Positions 54,900 to 63,843 of a stretch of 64,000 nucleotides of DNA are shown one piece after another; within the stretch, counting starts at the first letter, position 1; every line of letters starts with the position of its first letter. The DNA is taken from contig NZ_OY764190.1 of assembly GCF_963668215.1 (NCBI RefSeq), forward strand, positions 5,146,001 through 5,210,000. The letters run 5' to 3'. This stretch comes from an uncultured Desulfosarcina sp. Its GTDB lineage: Bacteria; Desulfobacterota; Desulfobacteria; Desulfobacterales; Desulfosarcinaceae. The notes under the pieces were generated by a model. That model did no database searches and was not told the origin of the DNA. It was given only the letters and a program-made list of their open reading frames with translations. The position numbers and the translations under genes are program-made.

Positions 54900-55700
54900 C
54901 TAATCTCTTATAAATAACATGTTTCCCATATCTGCCGGAACATGCTCATCCTTTTCCATTTCGTAATAAATAGGATTTTTAAAGTTTGTAAAACGTTTGA
55001 ATCCATGGTTCTCTATTTGTTTTATTAAGACATTATCAGAATATCTTCCTTCAATCATAATAGACTTTAATCTTTCATCGCTTAGCACCTCTCTTGCTCC
55101 ATCTATTACAGACATTTCATGCCCATCAACATCAATTTTAATATGATCAGGGAAAGGAAATCCAAAGTCTTTTACTATTGAATCCATGGAAAGCGATATC
55201 GCTCCCAATGTTATCACTGGATTTTGACTGCCCGATCTATTGTTTATAGAATCAACAGAGTTACCAGCAAAACCTGCTTCGTATAAACCTCTTTTGTTAA
55301 ACATATTAAAACAGCTTAATTTATTTTTATTAGAAATAGCAGCGCAAACTGATGTTAATTTTGCGTTAAGATTATTTAAATAGATATTTTTATTTAAAGA
55401 CGCTATATTTTGAACATCTGGATCAAAACAGAATGCCTTCATTCTTAAGTGTTTCATTACACAATATAAACTATATCCACCGGTATTTGAACCGATGTCA
55501 AAAAAAACTTCGTTTCCAGAAAAAAACCTATCAATCCATTCATAAGTTTCGGGTTCTTTTTTTGGGTTTGCATACTGATTACCTCTATTTTTTTCACGTT
55601 TAGTTGTGCAACTTAAGATCACTGGAATACCATTCAGAACAAAACTATTAGAAGCATTAATCTTGCTTAAAATAAAATATTTAAATTTTTCTATAATCAT
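54900..55700 (-). CDS. FkbM family methyltransferase
   Basis: A 266-residue SAM-dependent O-methyltransferase. Motif I is FFDIGSNTGGYSLY (near residue 69), the acidic strand is FCFDPD, and the IKIDVDGHEMSVIDGA block near residue 190 is the FkbM hallmark. It probably methylates a sugar hydroxyl or carboxylate. It lies 20 bases after the transketolase gene and is AT-rich. Confidence 0.88.
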   Translation of the reverse strand: MIIEKFKYFILSKINASNSFVLNGIPVILSCTTKREKNRGNQYANPKKEPETYEWIDRFFSGNEVFFDIGSNTGGYSLYCVMKHLRMKAFCFDPDVQNIASLNKNIYLNNLNAKLTSVCAAISNKNKLSCFNMFNKRGLYEAGFAGNSVDSINNRSGSQNPVITLGAISLSMDSIVKDFGFPFPDHIKIDVDGHEMSVIDGAREVLSDERLKSIMIEGRYSDNVLIKQIENHGFKRFTNFKNPIYYEMEKDEHVPADMGNMLFIRD

Positions 55701-55720
55701 CTAAATTTCCTACTATTTTA

Positions 55721-57664
55721 TTATTTATTTGATGGAAAGCTACATTTAGCTATTGTTTTTAAAATCTTTTTCTTTAATGATTCATGATCTACGCCATGGT
55801 GTTTTAACACTTCAGCAGGATTTCCCCAAGCTGGCATTTCTTCAACTGCCATTATTTCAAAACTTTTCTGCATTAATATGCTCTCCTTTACCATCTTTCT
55901 TAATAGGAAATCTCCTAAACCACCATTGGCAGCGTGATCTTCTAAAACATAAACACTATTTATATCTTTTACACATTGCCGCAGCCAATCAACATCAACT
56001 CGATTTAACCAAGGCATGTTTACGATTTTAAGCGTATATCCCTCATCTAATAAAAGCTCATGAGATTTTATAGCTTCATGAATCATTACCGGGCCATATG
56101 TAAATAGTACACCATCTTTCCCTTCTCGGATGACAAGCCCCCTCCCTTTCTTTAGACGATACCCACTTGGAAGATCTACAATGAGTGGCGAGGGACCAAT
56201 AATTAAACGTAACATACAACTGTTCTCTGCCTCATACACACAATAGTTCAAAGCCATTTTTGTTTCAACAGCATTGCAGGGTTGAATTATCTCAAGGTTT
56301 GGCAATGCACCTAATAAAGAAATATCTCTTATACTCTGATGTGACTTTCCAGGTCCTGCTGGAATCAATCCTGCGTAGTGAAATGTATAAATAATTTTCG
56401 TATTTTCACAGGCGTTTGTATAAATTTGCTCATTGGCTCGAGAAGCTAAAAAAGCGGCAAATGAATTGACAATGGGAATATAACCTTGAATCGCTAATCC
56501 TCCAGCAGTTGATACCATGTCCTGTTCAGCAATACCACATTCGATGAATTGATTGGGATAGGCGTCCTCGCATTTACGAATTCTGCAGTCTGCTGCAAGA
56601 TCCGCGTCTAAAACAACAACTTTTTTATTCTTTTTGACAATATCTAAAAGTGCCTCTCCATAGGCAACTACGACATATTCATTGGAAACACAACTACCAG
56701 GCTTATCAATTGGTGGAACCGGTTCCAGTATGATGTCATTGAAATTTTGAGCACGTAGGGCTACATTAATACGATCTATGAGTTCATTGAATCCATTTTG
56801 GAAAGACTTGTCATCAGGAGCACCCGAGTGCCAATGGTACAAACCCTTACCATCTTTCAGCGCTTGAGGGTGTTCCATAAAGGAAATACCTTTTCCCTTT
56901 ATTGTGTCTGCGATGAGCACTTTGGGCCTGTCGGTTATTTTTTGGAACTCGCCCATTACTGCATCGAGTTGTTTAAAATCGTGACCATCACACCGTTCTA
57001 CATGCCATCCAAATAAAGCCAATTTCTCCTCAAGCTTTCCGAGATTGGTGATCTCGTCAACTCTTTTATCCGACTGAACTTTATTGTGGTCAATGATTGC
57101 GATCAAATTGTTCACTGCATGGTGCGATGCAGTTTGCAGCGACTCATATATTTGCCCTTCCTGCAGTTCTCCATCACCGGTCAAGACATATACGTTTCCG
57201 CCATGTCCGGACATCCGTTTGGCGATAGCCATGCCTTTGGCTTTGGATATACCCATTCCCAAAGATCCTGAGTTGGCCTCAATGCCATTTATGGATATAT
57301 CCGGGTGCCCATCAAGACCTTCCAGTCTTCGCAGCTTCAATAGCTGATCACGCGTCAGAACACCCAATGAGTAGAGTACGGCATATAGCCCCGGTACATC
57401 GTGACCCTTCGATGAGAAATAAATGTCTCTGTCTGGATCCTCAAAGCCTAATTCGATGGTATTCATTTGCTTGTAATAGAGGTAAACCGCGATGTCCATC
57501 GCACTGAAGCTTGAACCAAGATGGCCGGAACCTGCTATCTTGACTGATGTCAGGGTATTTGCGCGGCACATATCTGCGATAATGCCGTACTTAACGTGAT
57601 CGTTTAAGCCCGATTCATTCAGTCGATGGAACTCCGATTTGGGAATCCAATTGAAATCCGGCAT
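55721..57664 (-). CDS. Complete transketolase
   Basis: A 647-residue thiamine-diphosphate enzyme that moves two-carbon ketol units between sugars. The TPP motif GDGELQEGQIYESLQ ends at IIDHN; SSKGHDVPGLYAVLY and LDGHPDIS give the substrate-binding His residues, and the second half has the Glu block GIAEQDMVSTAGG. Both the PP and Pyr halves and a C-terminal domain are present in one chain, whereas many glycan-locus transketolases are split. Placement between an aldehyde dehydrogenase and an FkbM gene, away from pentose-phosphate genes, implies a dedicated role in a sugar precursor. Which sugar is not known. Confidence 0.9.
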   Translation of the reverse strand: MPDFNWIPKSEFHRLNESGLNDHVKYGIIADMCRANTLTSVKIAGSGHLGSSFSAMDIAVYLYYKQMNTIELGFEDPDRDIYFSSKGHDVPGLYAVLYSLGVLTRDQLLKLRRLEGLDGHPDISINGIEANSGSLGMGISKAKGMAIAKRMSGHGGNVYVLTGDGELQEGQIYESLQTASHHAVNNLIAIIDHNKVQSDKRVDEITNLGKLEEKLALFGWHVERCDGHDFKQLDAVMGEFQKITDRPKVLIADTIKGKGISFMEHPQALKDGKGLYHWHSGAPDDKSFQNGFNELIDRINVALRAQNFNDIILEPVPPIDKPGSCVSNEYVVVAYGEALLDIVKKNKKVVVLDADLAADCRIRKCEDAYPNQFIECGIAEQDMVSTAGGLAIQGYIPIVNSFAAFLASRANEQIYTNACENTKIIYTFHYAGLIPAGPGKSHQSIRDISLLGALPNLEIIQPCNAVETKMALNYCVYEAENSCMLRLIIGPSPLIVDLPSGYRLKKGRGLVIREGKDGVLFTYGPVMIHEAIKSHELLLDEGYTLKIVNMPWLNRVDVDWLRQCVKDINSVYVLEDHAANGGLGDFLLRKMVKESILMQKSFEIMAVEEMPAWGNPAEVLKHHGVDHESLKKKILKTIAKCSFPSNK

Positions 57665-57720
57665 TTACTTATTCTCCATTTAATAAGATATGTGTCGGTA
57701 AGGATGAGTGGTTCATTTGT

Positions 57721-59190
57721 TTAAACTTTTTCCGGATCGGTATTGATATAAATGCACTTTAATTCTGAGTAGATGTCGATCGCTTCGGTTCCGGGTTCTC
57801 TAGTACCATTACCAGATTGCTTCAGTCCGCCAAAAGGCATATGAGGCTCACTGCCGTATGTTCCGGCATTGATTACAGCTACTCCGGATTGAACTTTTTG
57901 GCTAAACTCCCAGGCGCGATTGAAGTTCTGGGTGTGAATGCTGGCCGTCAAACCATATGGAGAATGATTTACCAAAGCTATGGAGCTCTCAAAGTCAATC
58001 ACCCGATAAAGGCAGGCTATTGGACCGAATAATTCGGTAACGGAAATCTCGTCATCAGGGTCAACATTCTCAATAAGGGTCGGCGCCATATAATATCCGT
58101 CTTTGTACTTTTCTCCGTCTATCCTGTTACCTCCAACCACTATAGCAGCGCCCCTTTTCTTAGCACTTTCGACAATTTCCAACATATTTGACAATTGCTT
58201 TTGGTTGATAACCGGTCCTAGGTCATCCCCGTCAGCAGGTCCAATCTTCAGTTTTTGGGTTTCATCGACTAAACGCTGTTTGAATTCATCGTATATCGCG
58301 TCAAAAACGATAATCCGGCTGGCCGATGCACATCGTTGTCCTGCATTACTAAATGCGGACAACAGCACCCATTTTACGGCATTGTCCTGATCGGCGTCAT
58401 CGCAGACGAGGAGGGGATTCTTACCTCCCAGTTCAAGGGATACTTTAGCCAGTCTTTTCCCAGCCGTTTCGGCAATCGTGCGTCCAACTGGAGTGGAGCC
58501 GGTAAAACTTATAACACCGACATGTGGGTTAGCCACCAGCGCAGCGCCAGCTTCGTGTCCCAAACCCTGTACGATATTTAAGACGCCGGGGGGGATGCCG
58601 ACATCTGATGCGATGGCGCCGACTATCCATGCGGTAGCGGGAGTATCTTCTGCTGCCTTGAGTACAACGCTATTGCCGCATATCATAGCCGGGAATACCT
58701 TCCATGCAACATTGGCGATGGGTGTGTTTGCAGCGATGATAAGTCCGGCCACGCCTACAGGTTGCCGCACCATAACAGCATACTTGTTTGGTACGGCACT
58801 CGTGGTGGTCTTGGCGTAGAGCCTTTGACCCTCGCTTGCGTAGAAGATAGCCAGAGAGATGGCGCCGTCGGTTTCTCCCAATGCCTCCTTATACGATTTG
58901 CCGGTTTCAATTGCGACAATTTGAGCAATGGATTCACGTTTTGCCTTCATTTCCATTGCCAATTTATGTAACAGCATACCTCGCTGTACGGCAGGTGTTG
59001 CGGCCCACATCGCTTGCGCTTTTTTTGCGGAATTGACCGCCTCATCGACATCTTTTTTATTTGACCTTGCTAGATTGCATACTCTTTTGCCGTTCGCAGG
59101 GTTCTTTTTCTCAATAACGTCCCCTCGTATCGACGGCTTCTCCTCACCATCGATCCAATTTGGAATGAAATCGGGTATCAAATCAGTCAT
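57721..59190 (-). CDS. NAD(P)-dependent aldehyde dehydrogenase
   Basis: A 489-residue ALDH. The general-base Glu is in SLELGGKNP (near residue 260) and the nucleophile Cys in AGQRCASASR (near 293); the FTGST block and C-terminal MPFGGLKQSGNGTREPG are typical. The ATG at 59190 is preferred because GAGAGGA lies just upstream of it, six codons inside a longer possible ORF. It lies between the KdsC-like phosphatase and transketolase, and may oxidise a sugar or C2-C3 aldehyde. The substrate cannot be told from sequence. Confidence 0.9.
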   Translation of the reverse strand: MTDLIPDFIPNWIDGEEKPSIRGDVIEKKNPANGKRVCNLARSNKKDVDEAVNSAKKAQAMWAATPAVQRGMLLHKLAMEMKAKRESIAQIVAIETGKSYKEALGETDGAISLAIFYASEGQRLYAKTTTSAVPNKYAVMVRQPVGVAGLIIAANTPIANVAWKVFPAMICGNSVVLKAAEDTPATAWIVGAIASDVGIPPGVLNIVQGLGHEAGAALVANPHVGVISFTGSTPVGRTIAETAGKRLAKVSLELGGKNPLLVCDDADQDNAVKWVLLSAFSNAGQRCASASRIIVFDAIYDEFKQRLVDETQKLKIGPADGDDLGPVINQKQLSNMLEIVESAKKRGAAIVVGGNRIDGEKYKDGYYMAPTLIENVDPDDEISVTELFGPIACLYRVIDFESSIALVNHSPYGLTASIHTQNFNRAWEFSQKVQSGVAVINAGTYGSEPHMPFGGLKQSGNGTREPGTEAIDIYSELKCIYINTDPEKV

Positions 59191-59239
59191 TTCTTCCTCT
59201 CTATGCATAATAATACGATCGGTACATGATTTTCAAAAA

Positions 59240-59758
59240 TCAGTTTGCCGTATCCAGCAGTGTGCAAAACAGATCGCATATTTCCCTGACAGCGCCATGC
59301 CCACCCTTAGCAAGCGTCCGATACTTACCGTATGCAATGACATCGGGATGCGCGTCTTGCGTCACCATCGGCAATGCTACCTCACGAAGGCATTCCAAAT
59401 CATTTATATCATTTCCCACATATGCAGTTTCTTTAAGCGAACAATTATAACCAGCGGCAACTTTTTTCAGTTCGGATAGTTTGTCATCACAGCTCTGCAC
59501 ACAGGGCATTTTCAGTTTCTTGCTTCTTCCTGTAACAACTGGATTTGTCTCGGTTGAAATAATGACCGTTTTTATGCCCCGTTTTCTCAATGCACACAAT
59601 CCGATCCCATCGCTTCGGGAACACATGACGGCTTCGGTTCCATCCTGGAATACAAATACCCTATTGTCGGTAAACACACCGTCAAAATCAAAAGCCACAA
59701 GTTTAATTCTATCAACTAATTGTTTGAGTTCTTTTTGAGATATTTTTTTACGGTCCAT
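59240..59758 (-). CDS. KdsC-like HAD phosphatase (ulosonic acid phosphatase)
   Basis: A 172-residue cap-less HAD phosphatase. Motif I is D24-F-D26-GVFTD, motif II is VIISTE, motif III is a Lys in DDKLSELKK, and motif IV is VGNDINDLECL. This is the KdsC subfamily, which dephosphorylates Kdo-8-P; homologues also act on KDN-9-P or Neu5Ac-9-P beside NeuB-type synthases. Here it lies two genes after a NeuB-type synthase, so a 9-phosphate (or 8-phosphate) intermediate is likely. Confidence 0.9.
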   Translation of the reverse strand: MDRKKISQKELKQLVDRIKLVAFDFDGVFTDNRVFVFQDGTEAVMCSRSDGIGLCALRKRGIKTVIISTETNPVVTGRSKKLKMPCVQSCDDKLSELKKVAAGYNCSLKETAYVGNDINDLECLREVALPMVTQDAHPDVIAYGKYRTLAKGGHGAVREICDLFCTLLDTAN

Positions 59759-59783
59759 AATTTTTAATCACATCATGTTTTAT

Positions 59784-60599
59784 TTACCAAGCTGTCCAGC
59801 CACCGTCGATAATCAGGTTGCTCCCTGTCATATATGAAGATGCGTCTGAAATTAAAAATACAATCGCACCGTTATACTCGTCCGGGTCAGCCATGCGGCC
59901 CAATGGAACTTTGGAGCTGTATTCTTTAATGAACTCATCCTCCTGATTGTTATAAACACCTCCCAAGGTTATGGTATTGACTCTTACCCCCTTGGGTGCC
60001 CAATATGTGGCCATATAGCGCGTCATATTTAAAATCGTTGATTTTGAGGCAGAATATGCGATGGGCTTGTAAAAAGTCTCTCCGGTTTTTCTGCGGTAAT
60101 TATAAATTCTATGATCGGGAGATACGATACCATAGATCGAGGATATATTGACAATTGAACCACGTTTTGCCTCTGCCATCGCTCCTCCTATAACTTGACA
60201 CATCAGAAGAACACCCTTGGCATTGACTTCCATTATTTTGTCCCATGAACTTTCCGGATAAGTTTCAAACGGACCATTTTCAGAGATAGGCGCATGTGGA
60301 GGAGAATCCAGAGCTGCATTGTTAATGAGGCCGTGAGGAATGCCCCATTCTTTGATAACTTTGTTCAAACCGGACTCTATGGAGTTTTTATCCGTCACAT
60401 TGACTTGGCAATATAAGAATCTCTTACTATTTTCTAGAAGATCAAACTGATTTCTGTTCAATTCCGCAGACTCCGGCAGATCAAATATGGCTATCCTTGC
60501 ATTGCGTTCTAATAATTCAGCAGCATATTGCAACCCCAATTGCCCAAGACCGCCGGTAATGACGATAATTTTATCCAGAATGTCAAATTTATCTTTCAT
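59784..60599 (-). CDS. Short-chain dehydrogenase/reductase
   Basis: A 271-residue classical SDR. The cofactor motif is TGGLGQLG (residues 15-22), NNAA is present near residue 93, and the catalytic set is NISSIYG then YSASK (Tyr-xxx-Lys). PtmA-type SDRs in legionaminic acid loci are comparable in context. It probably oxidises or reduces a sugar hydroxyl in the same pathway. It lies between the NeuB-type gene (44-base gap) and the KdsC-like phosphatase. Confidence 0.9.
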   Translation of the reverse strand: MKDKFDILDKIIVITGGLGQLGLQYAAELLERNARIAIFDLPESAELNRNQFDLLENSKRFLYCQVNVTDKNSIESGLNKVIKEWGIPHGLINNAALDSPPHAPISENGPFETYPESSWDKIMEVNAKGVLLMCQVIGGAMAEAKRGSIVNISSIYGIVSPDHRIYNYRRKTGETFYKPIAYSASKSTILNMTRYMATYWAPKGVRVNTITLGGVYNNQEDEFIKEYSSKVPLGRMADPDEYNGAIVFLISDASSYMTGSNLIIDGGWTAW

Positions 60600-60643
60600 A
60601 ACAACTCTACGATTTTTATATGGCGTTTGAATATTATTCGATG

Positions 60644-61693
60644 CTATTCTAAGTCTTCGAATCTTATGGACTCATCGTATTTTAAATCAATTTTGAGTCG
60701 TTTGCCGATCACATTTTCCAGCTCATATGGCGCTAATCCGTCACCTGGTGACTTAATTGCGATATCGTTTCGGCCTAAACGATTCCCGGCTTTGAGATCT
60801 CTGGCCAACACAAGCTTCTTGGACATTTTGTACAGAGGCTTTACTTCGCAAGCTAGTTTGCGTTTAATGCCATCTCCCATGGCGATTCGCGCTCTTTGGA
60901 TATTTCTGACCAGACGCTTCAGTCCGTTCGGCGACAATGAAAAAGCGTGGTCTGTCCCACGCCATGCGCGGTTCAATGTAAAATGTTTTTCTATGACTCT
61001 TGCGCCCATCATGTATGCGACTAGCGCCATTGCGATCCCACTTTCGTGATCTGAGAGACCGACAACCACATCCGGGAAAACTTCTCTGTACTGATTGATA
61101 ACTTTCAGATTCATATCCTCATAATTTTCGATGGGGTATGCAGCTGTGCATTGAAGTAAACAAAGTTGAGGATTAATAGGCATAATCAGATCATAAGCAC
61201 GTTGTACATCGGTTATTGTTCCACCACCAGTGCTGACAATCATTGGTTTTCCTATTTCTGCAACGTGTTTCAAGAGAGGTGTGTTAGTAAGATCTCCCGA
61301 TGCGATTTTATATGCAGGGATATCAAGATTAGCCAATAAATCCGCACTATTAAAATCAAAAGCAGTTGAAAATAAAGTAATTCCTATATGTTTTGCATAG
61401 CTAATCAATTCAATGAATTCTTCTTTGCCAAATTCTAATGCTTTACGATGTTCGCCATAAGTGGCACCGTAACTATTTTCATTATCATATGGCGCATTTA
61501 GAATCTCCTTTGTAAAAAGGACATTATTGTCTCTCTTTTGTAGTTTTACTGCGTTAACTCCGCATTCTTTAGCCACTTTTATCATTTTTTTGGCGGTGTT
61601 TACACTTCCTTGGTGGTTGTGCCCTATTTCAGCGATAAAATAGCAATCCGTTTCATTGTTGATAACTTCGCCATTTATAATCATCTCTCTCAT
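60644..61693 (-). CDS. NeuB family ulosonic acid synthase
   Basis: A 349-residue synthase that condenses phosphoenolpyruvate with an aldose (ManNAc or a relative). The N-terminal barrel has ETDCYFIAEIGHNHQGS and LQKRDN, then SYGATYGEHRKALEF; IEKHFTLNR lies near residue 230, and the C-terminal antifreeze-like SAF domain (about 280-349) has LARDLKAGN and SPGDGLAPYE. NeuB, LegI and PseI share these, so the product (sialic, legionaminic, pseudaminic acid or other) is not fixed by motifs. The ATG at 61693 has GGAGG five bases upstream. Confidence 0.92.
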   Translation of the reverse strand: MREMIINGEVINNETDCYFIAEIGHNHQGSVNTAKKMIKVAKECGVNAVKLQKRDNNVLFTKEILNAPYDNENSYGATYGEHRKALEFGKEEFIELISYAKHIGITLFSTAFDFNSADLLANLDIPAYKIASGDLTNTPLLKHVAEIGKPMIVSTGGGTITDVQRAYDLIMPINPQLCLLQCTAAYPIENYEDMNLKVINQYREVFPDVVVGLSDHESGIAMALVAYMMGARVIEKHFTLNRAWRGTDHAFSLSPNGLKRLVRNIQRARIAMGDGIKRKLACEVKPLYKMSKKLVLARDLKAGNRLGRNDIAIKSPGDGLAPYELENVIGKRLKIDLKYDESIRFEDLE

Positions 61694-61840
61694 CAAGTCC
61701 TCCACATCAATTGCAAAAGTACCCCTAAAATTCCAGAACTTTTGATATCAATTCTTATTATGAGTAAATCTAAATTTTGGATAAAGCTAAATATATGCTT
61801 ATTATAAACTAATACATCGACGTTATTCTTTAATTGTCTT

Positions 61841-63676
61841 TTATTTTTCAATAATATTAATATTGTCTAAGAAAATTCTATATTCGGATATTACATCGTT
61901 TGCTGGCCCCTGTCTAACGATTCTTCCTTTGTCTAACCATATTATCCAATCACATTCAACTACACTTTCAAGACTGTGTGCTATAATTATTATTGTTTTT
62001 TTATCTTTAAGATTTCTTATTGTATTTATGATTTCAAATTCATTTTTTGAATCGAGAGCGCTTGTAGCTTCATCAAAAATAATAATTTCAGGATCTCTAT
62101 AGAGTGCTCTTGCCATAGATATTCTTTGTCTTTGACCTCCAGATAATCTTACCCCCCTTTCACCAATGAAGGTATCTATCCCATCTTTTAGTTCTGAAAT
62201 AAAATCATTCATGGATGACATCTTACTAGATTTTATAAGTATTTCCTGATCAACTTCATCTGGATCAATGCCAAAAGAAATATTATCACGAATAGTACCA
62301 TCTAATAGAAAGGGCGTCTGCGGTACATATCCAAAATTTTTAAACCACTGTTTCTTTTCGATTTTATTTAATGTTTTTCCATCGATAAATATTTTTCCAT
62401 GGTTAATGTTTAATAATCCAATTAATAAGTCAACCAAAGTGCTTTTTCCAGAACCAGATATTCCAACAATACCTACCATTTGGGATTTTTTGATAGTAAA
62501 ATTTATATTTTCTAAAGCGTAATTATCGGATTTTTGATACTTAAAAAACACTTCACTAAATTGAATGTAGGACTTGAAGTTAATCGTTTTAGATAGATGA
62601 TCATTAATATTTTTTCCAGTTGGATAAATTTCATTAAGATTTTCAAAAATTTTTTGAATATATGGTACGAAAGTCCTTATTTTGGTTAGGCTGCTTAAAA
62701 TCCTGTTAATTGCTGGGATCACCCTCCATGCAGTAACAGCAAGGAGAGCGAGAGTTCCAGTAATCTTAATTACAGTTGATTTTAATAGAAAAAAAAGGAT
62801 AATTACAACGACAAGGAGAGTTATTATACCTATCGTTTCAAGTATTAGTGTTGGTAATACAGATAATAATTTTTGCAGGGCACTTAGTCTTGTATAGATA
62901 TTTACTTCTTTTGAAAAAAGATTAATAAAAAAATTTTCACAGCCAAATATCTTGACATCTTTTAGACCATTCATACAACTTGATGTATTTTTATGGATCG
63001 ATAGGTTATATTTACTACTCAATTTCGACACCTTATCTAAAGGCACTTTTATTCTCTTGAAAATCAATACTGAAGTTAAACCAATAACTACAACTACGCA
63101 AAGAGATACAATCGGAGTAACAAAAAAAACTGTTAGCATAAGCAAAATAACTATTATGATGTCACTTTGTAAACTTATATATTGTCTTACATAGGCACCA
63201 TAATATTTTCTCCACAGAACAATCATACTGACATCAGCCGTATTTTTATATAAATACCACTCGTAATTTGTGTTTAGAAATCCAGTTATTAATTTTTTTC
63301 CGATTATAGCAGAAATAGAGGCACTATATCGTTCGGAATAATATTCTAAAAGAGCTTTAAGCGTGTTTTTAATACAAACTACAAATATTATAAATATGCT
63401 TAATAAAAGAATAATATTAACATAATTATTCAATTTATTATTTAAATAATTTGCATTTATTAAAATTATAAATTTGGTATTAAGTATATTAATTGGATCT
63501 GAGATGGCGGATACATAAAAAGCAATGATTCCTGCAGTAATAGTTTCCAAGAAACCATTCATCAATAGGCCAAAAAACAAGATATAATAATATTTCTTAT
63601 TTTTTCGAGGCAATATTTCAAAAATTTTTTTGATATTTTTTTCGAAATGGATATTCTTATAAACATTTTTCTTCAT
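61841..63676 (-). CDS. ABC flippase (MsbA/PglK type, fused membrane and ATPase domains)
   Basis: A 611-residue half-transporter. Six hydrophobic segments lie in residues about 28-325. The ATPase domain carries Walker A G405-ISGSGKST-413, the signature LSGGQRQR (511-518) and Walker B IIIFDEAT (D535, E536). It resembles PglK-like flippases for lipid-linked glycans. Since a Wzx is also present at 38.7 kb, two flippases serve the locus. It lies 135 bases before the NeuB gene and 167 bases after the amidotransferase, with AT-rich spacers lacking clear signals. Confidence 0.9.
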   Translation of the reverse strand: MKKNVYKNIHFEKNIKKIFEILPRKNKKYYYILFFGLLMNGFLETITAGIIAFYVSAISDPINILNTKFIILINANYLNNKLNNYVNIILLLSIFIIFVVCIKNTLKALLEYYSERYSASISAIIGKKLITGFLNTNYEWYLYKNTADVSMIVLWRKYYGAYVRQYISLQSDIIIVILLMLTVFFVTPIVSLCVVVVIGLTSVLIFKRIKVPLDKVSKLSSKYNLSIHKNTSSCMNGLKDVKIFGCENFFINLFSKEVNIYTRLSALQKLLSVLPTLILETIGIITLLVVVIILFFLLKSTVIKITGTLALLAVTAWRVIPAINRILSSLTKIRTFVPYIQKIFENLNEIYPTGKNINDHLSKTINFKSYIQFSEVFFKYQKSDNYALENINFTIKKSQMVGIVGISGSGKSTLVDLLIGLLNINHGKIFIDGKTLNKIEKKQWFKNFGYVPQTPFLLDGTIRDNISFGIDPDEVDQEILIKSSKMSSMNDFISELKDGIDTFIGERGVRLSGGQRQRISMARALYRDPEIIIFDEATSALDSKNEFEIINTIRNLKDKKTIIIIAHSLESVVECDWIIWLDKGRIVRQGPANDVISEYRIFLDNINIIEK

Positions 63677-63843
63677 AAAATAATAGTTCCGGAAATATTT
63701 TGAATAAACTACTTTAATACTATCTGTTTTTAGCTTTTGATATTTAACTCAAGTTACGCAATCAATATGACTCTTTATCTTTAATCCAGCGTATACAAAA
63801 TTAGACGCAAAAAATCATGAACAAAATAAACAATGGATTAAAT

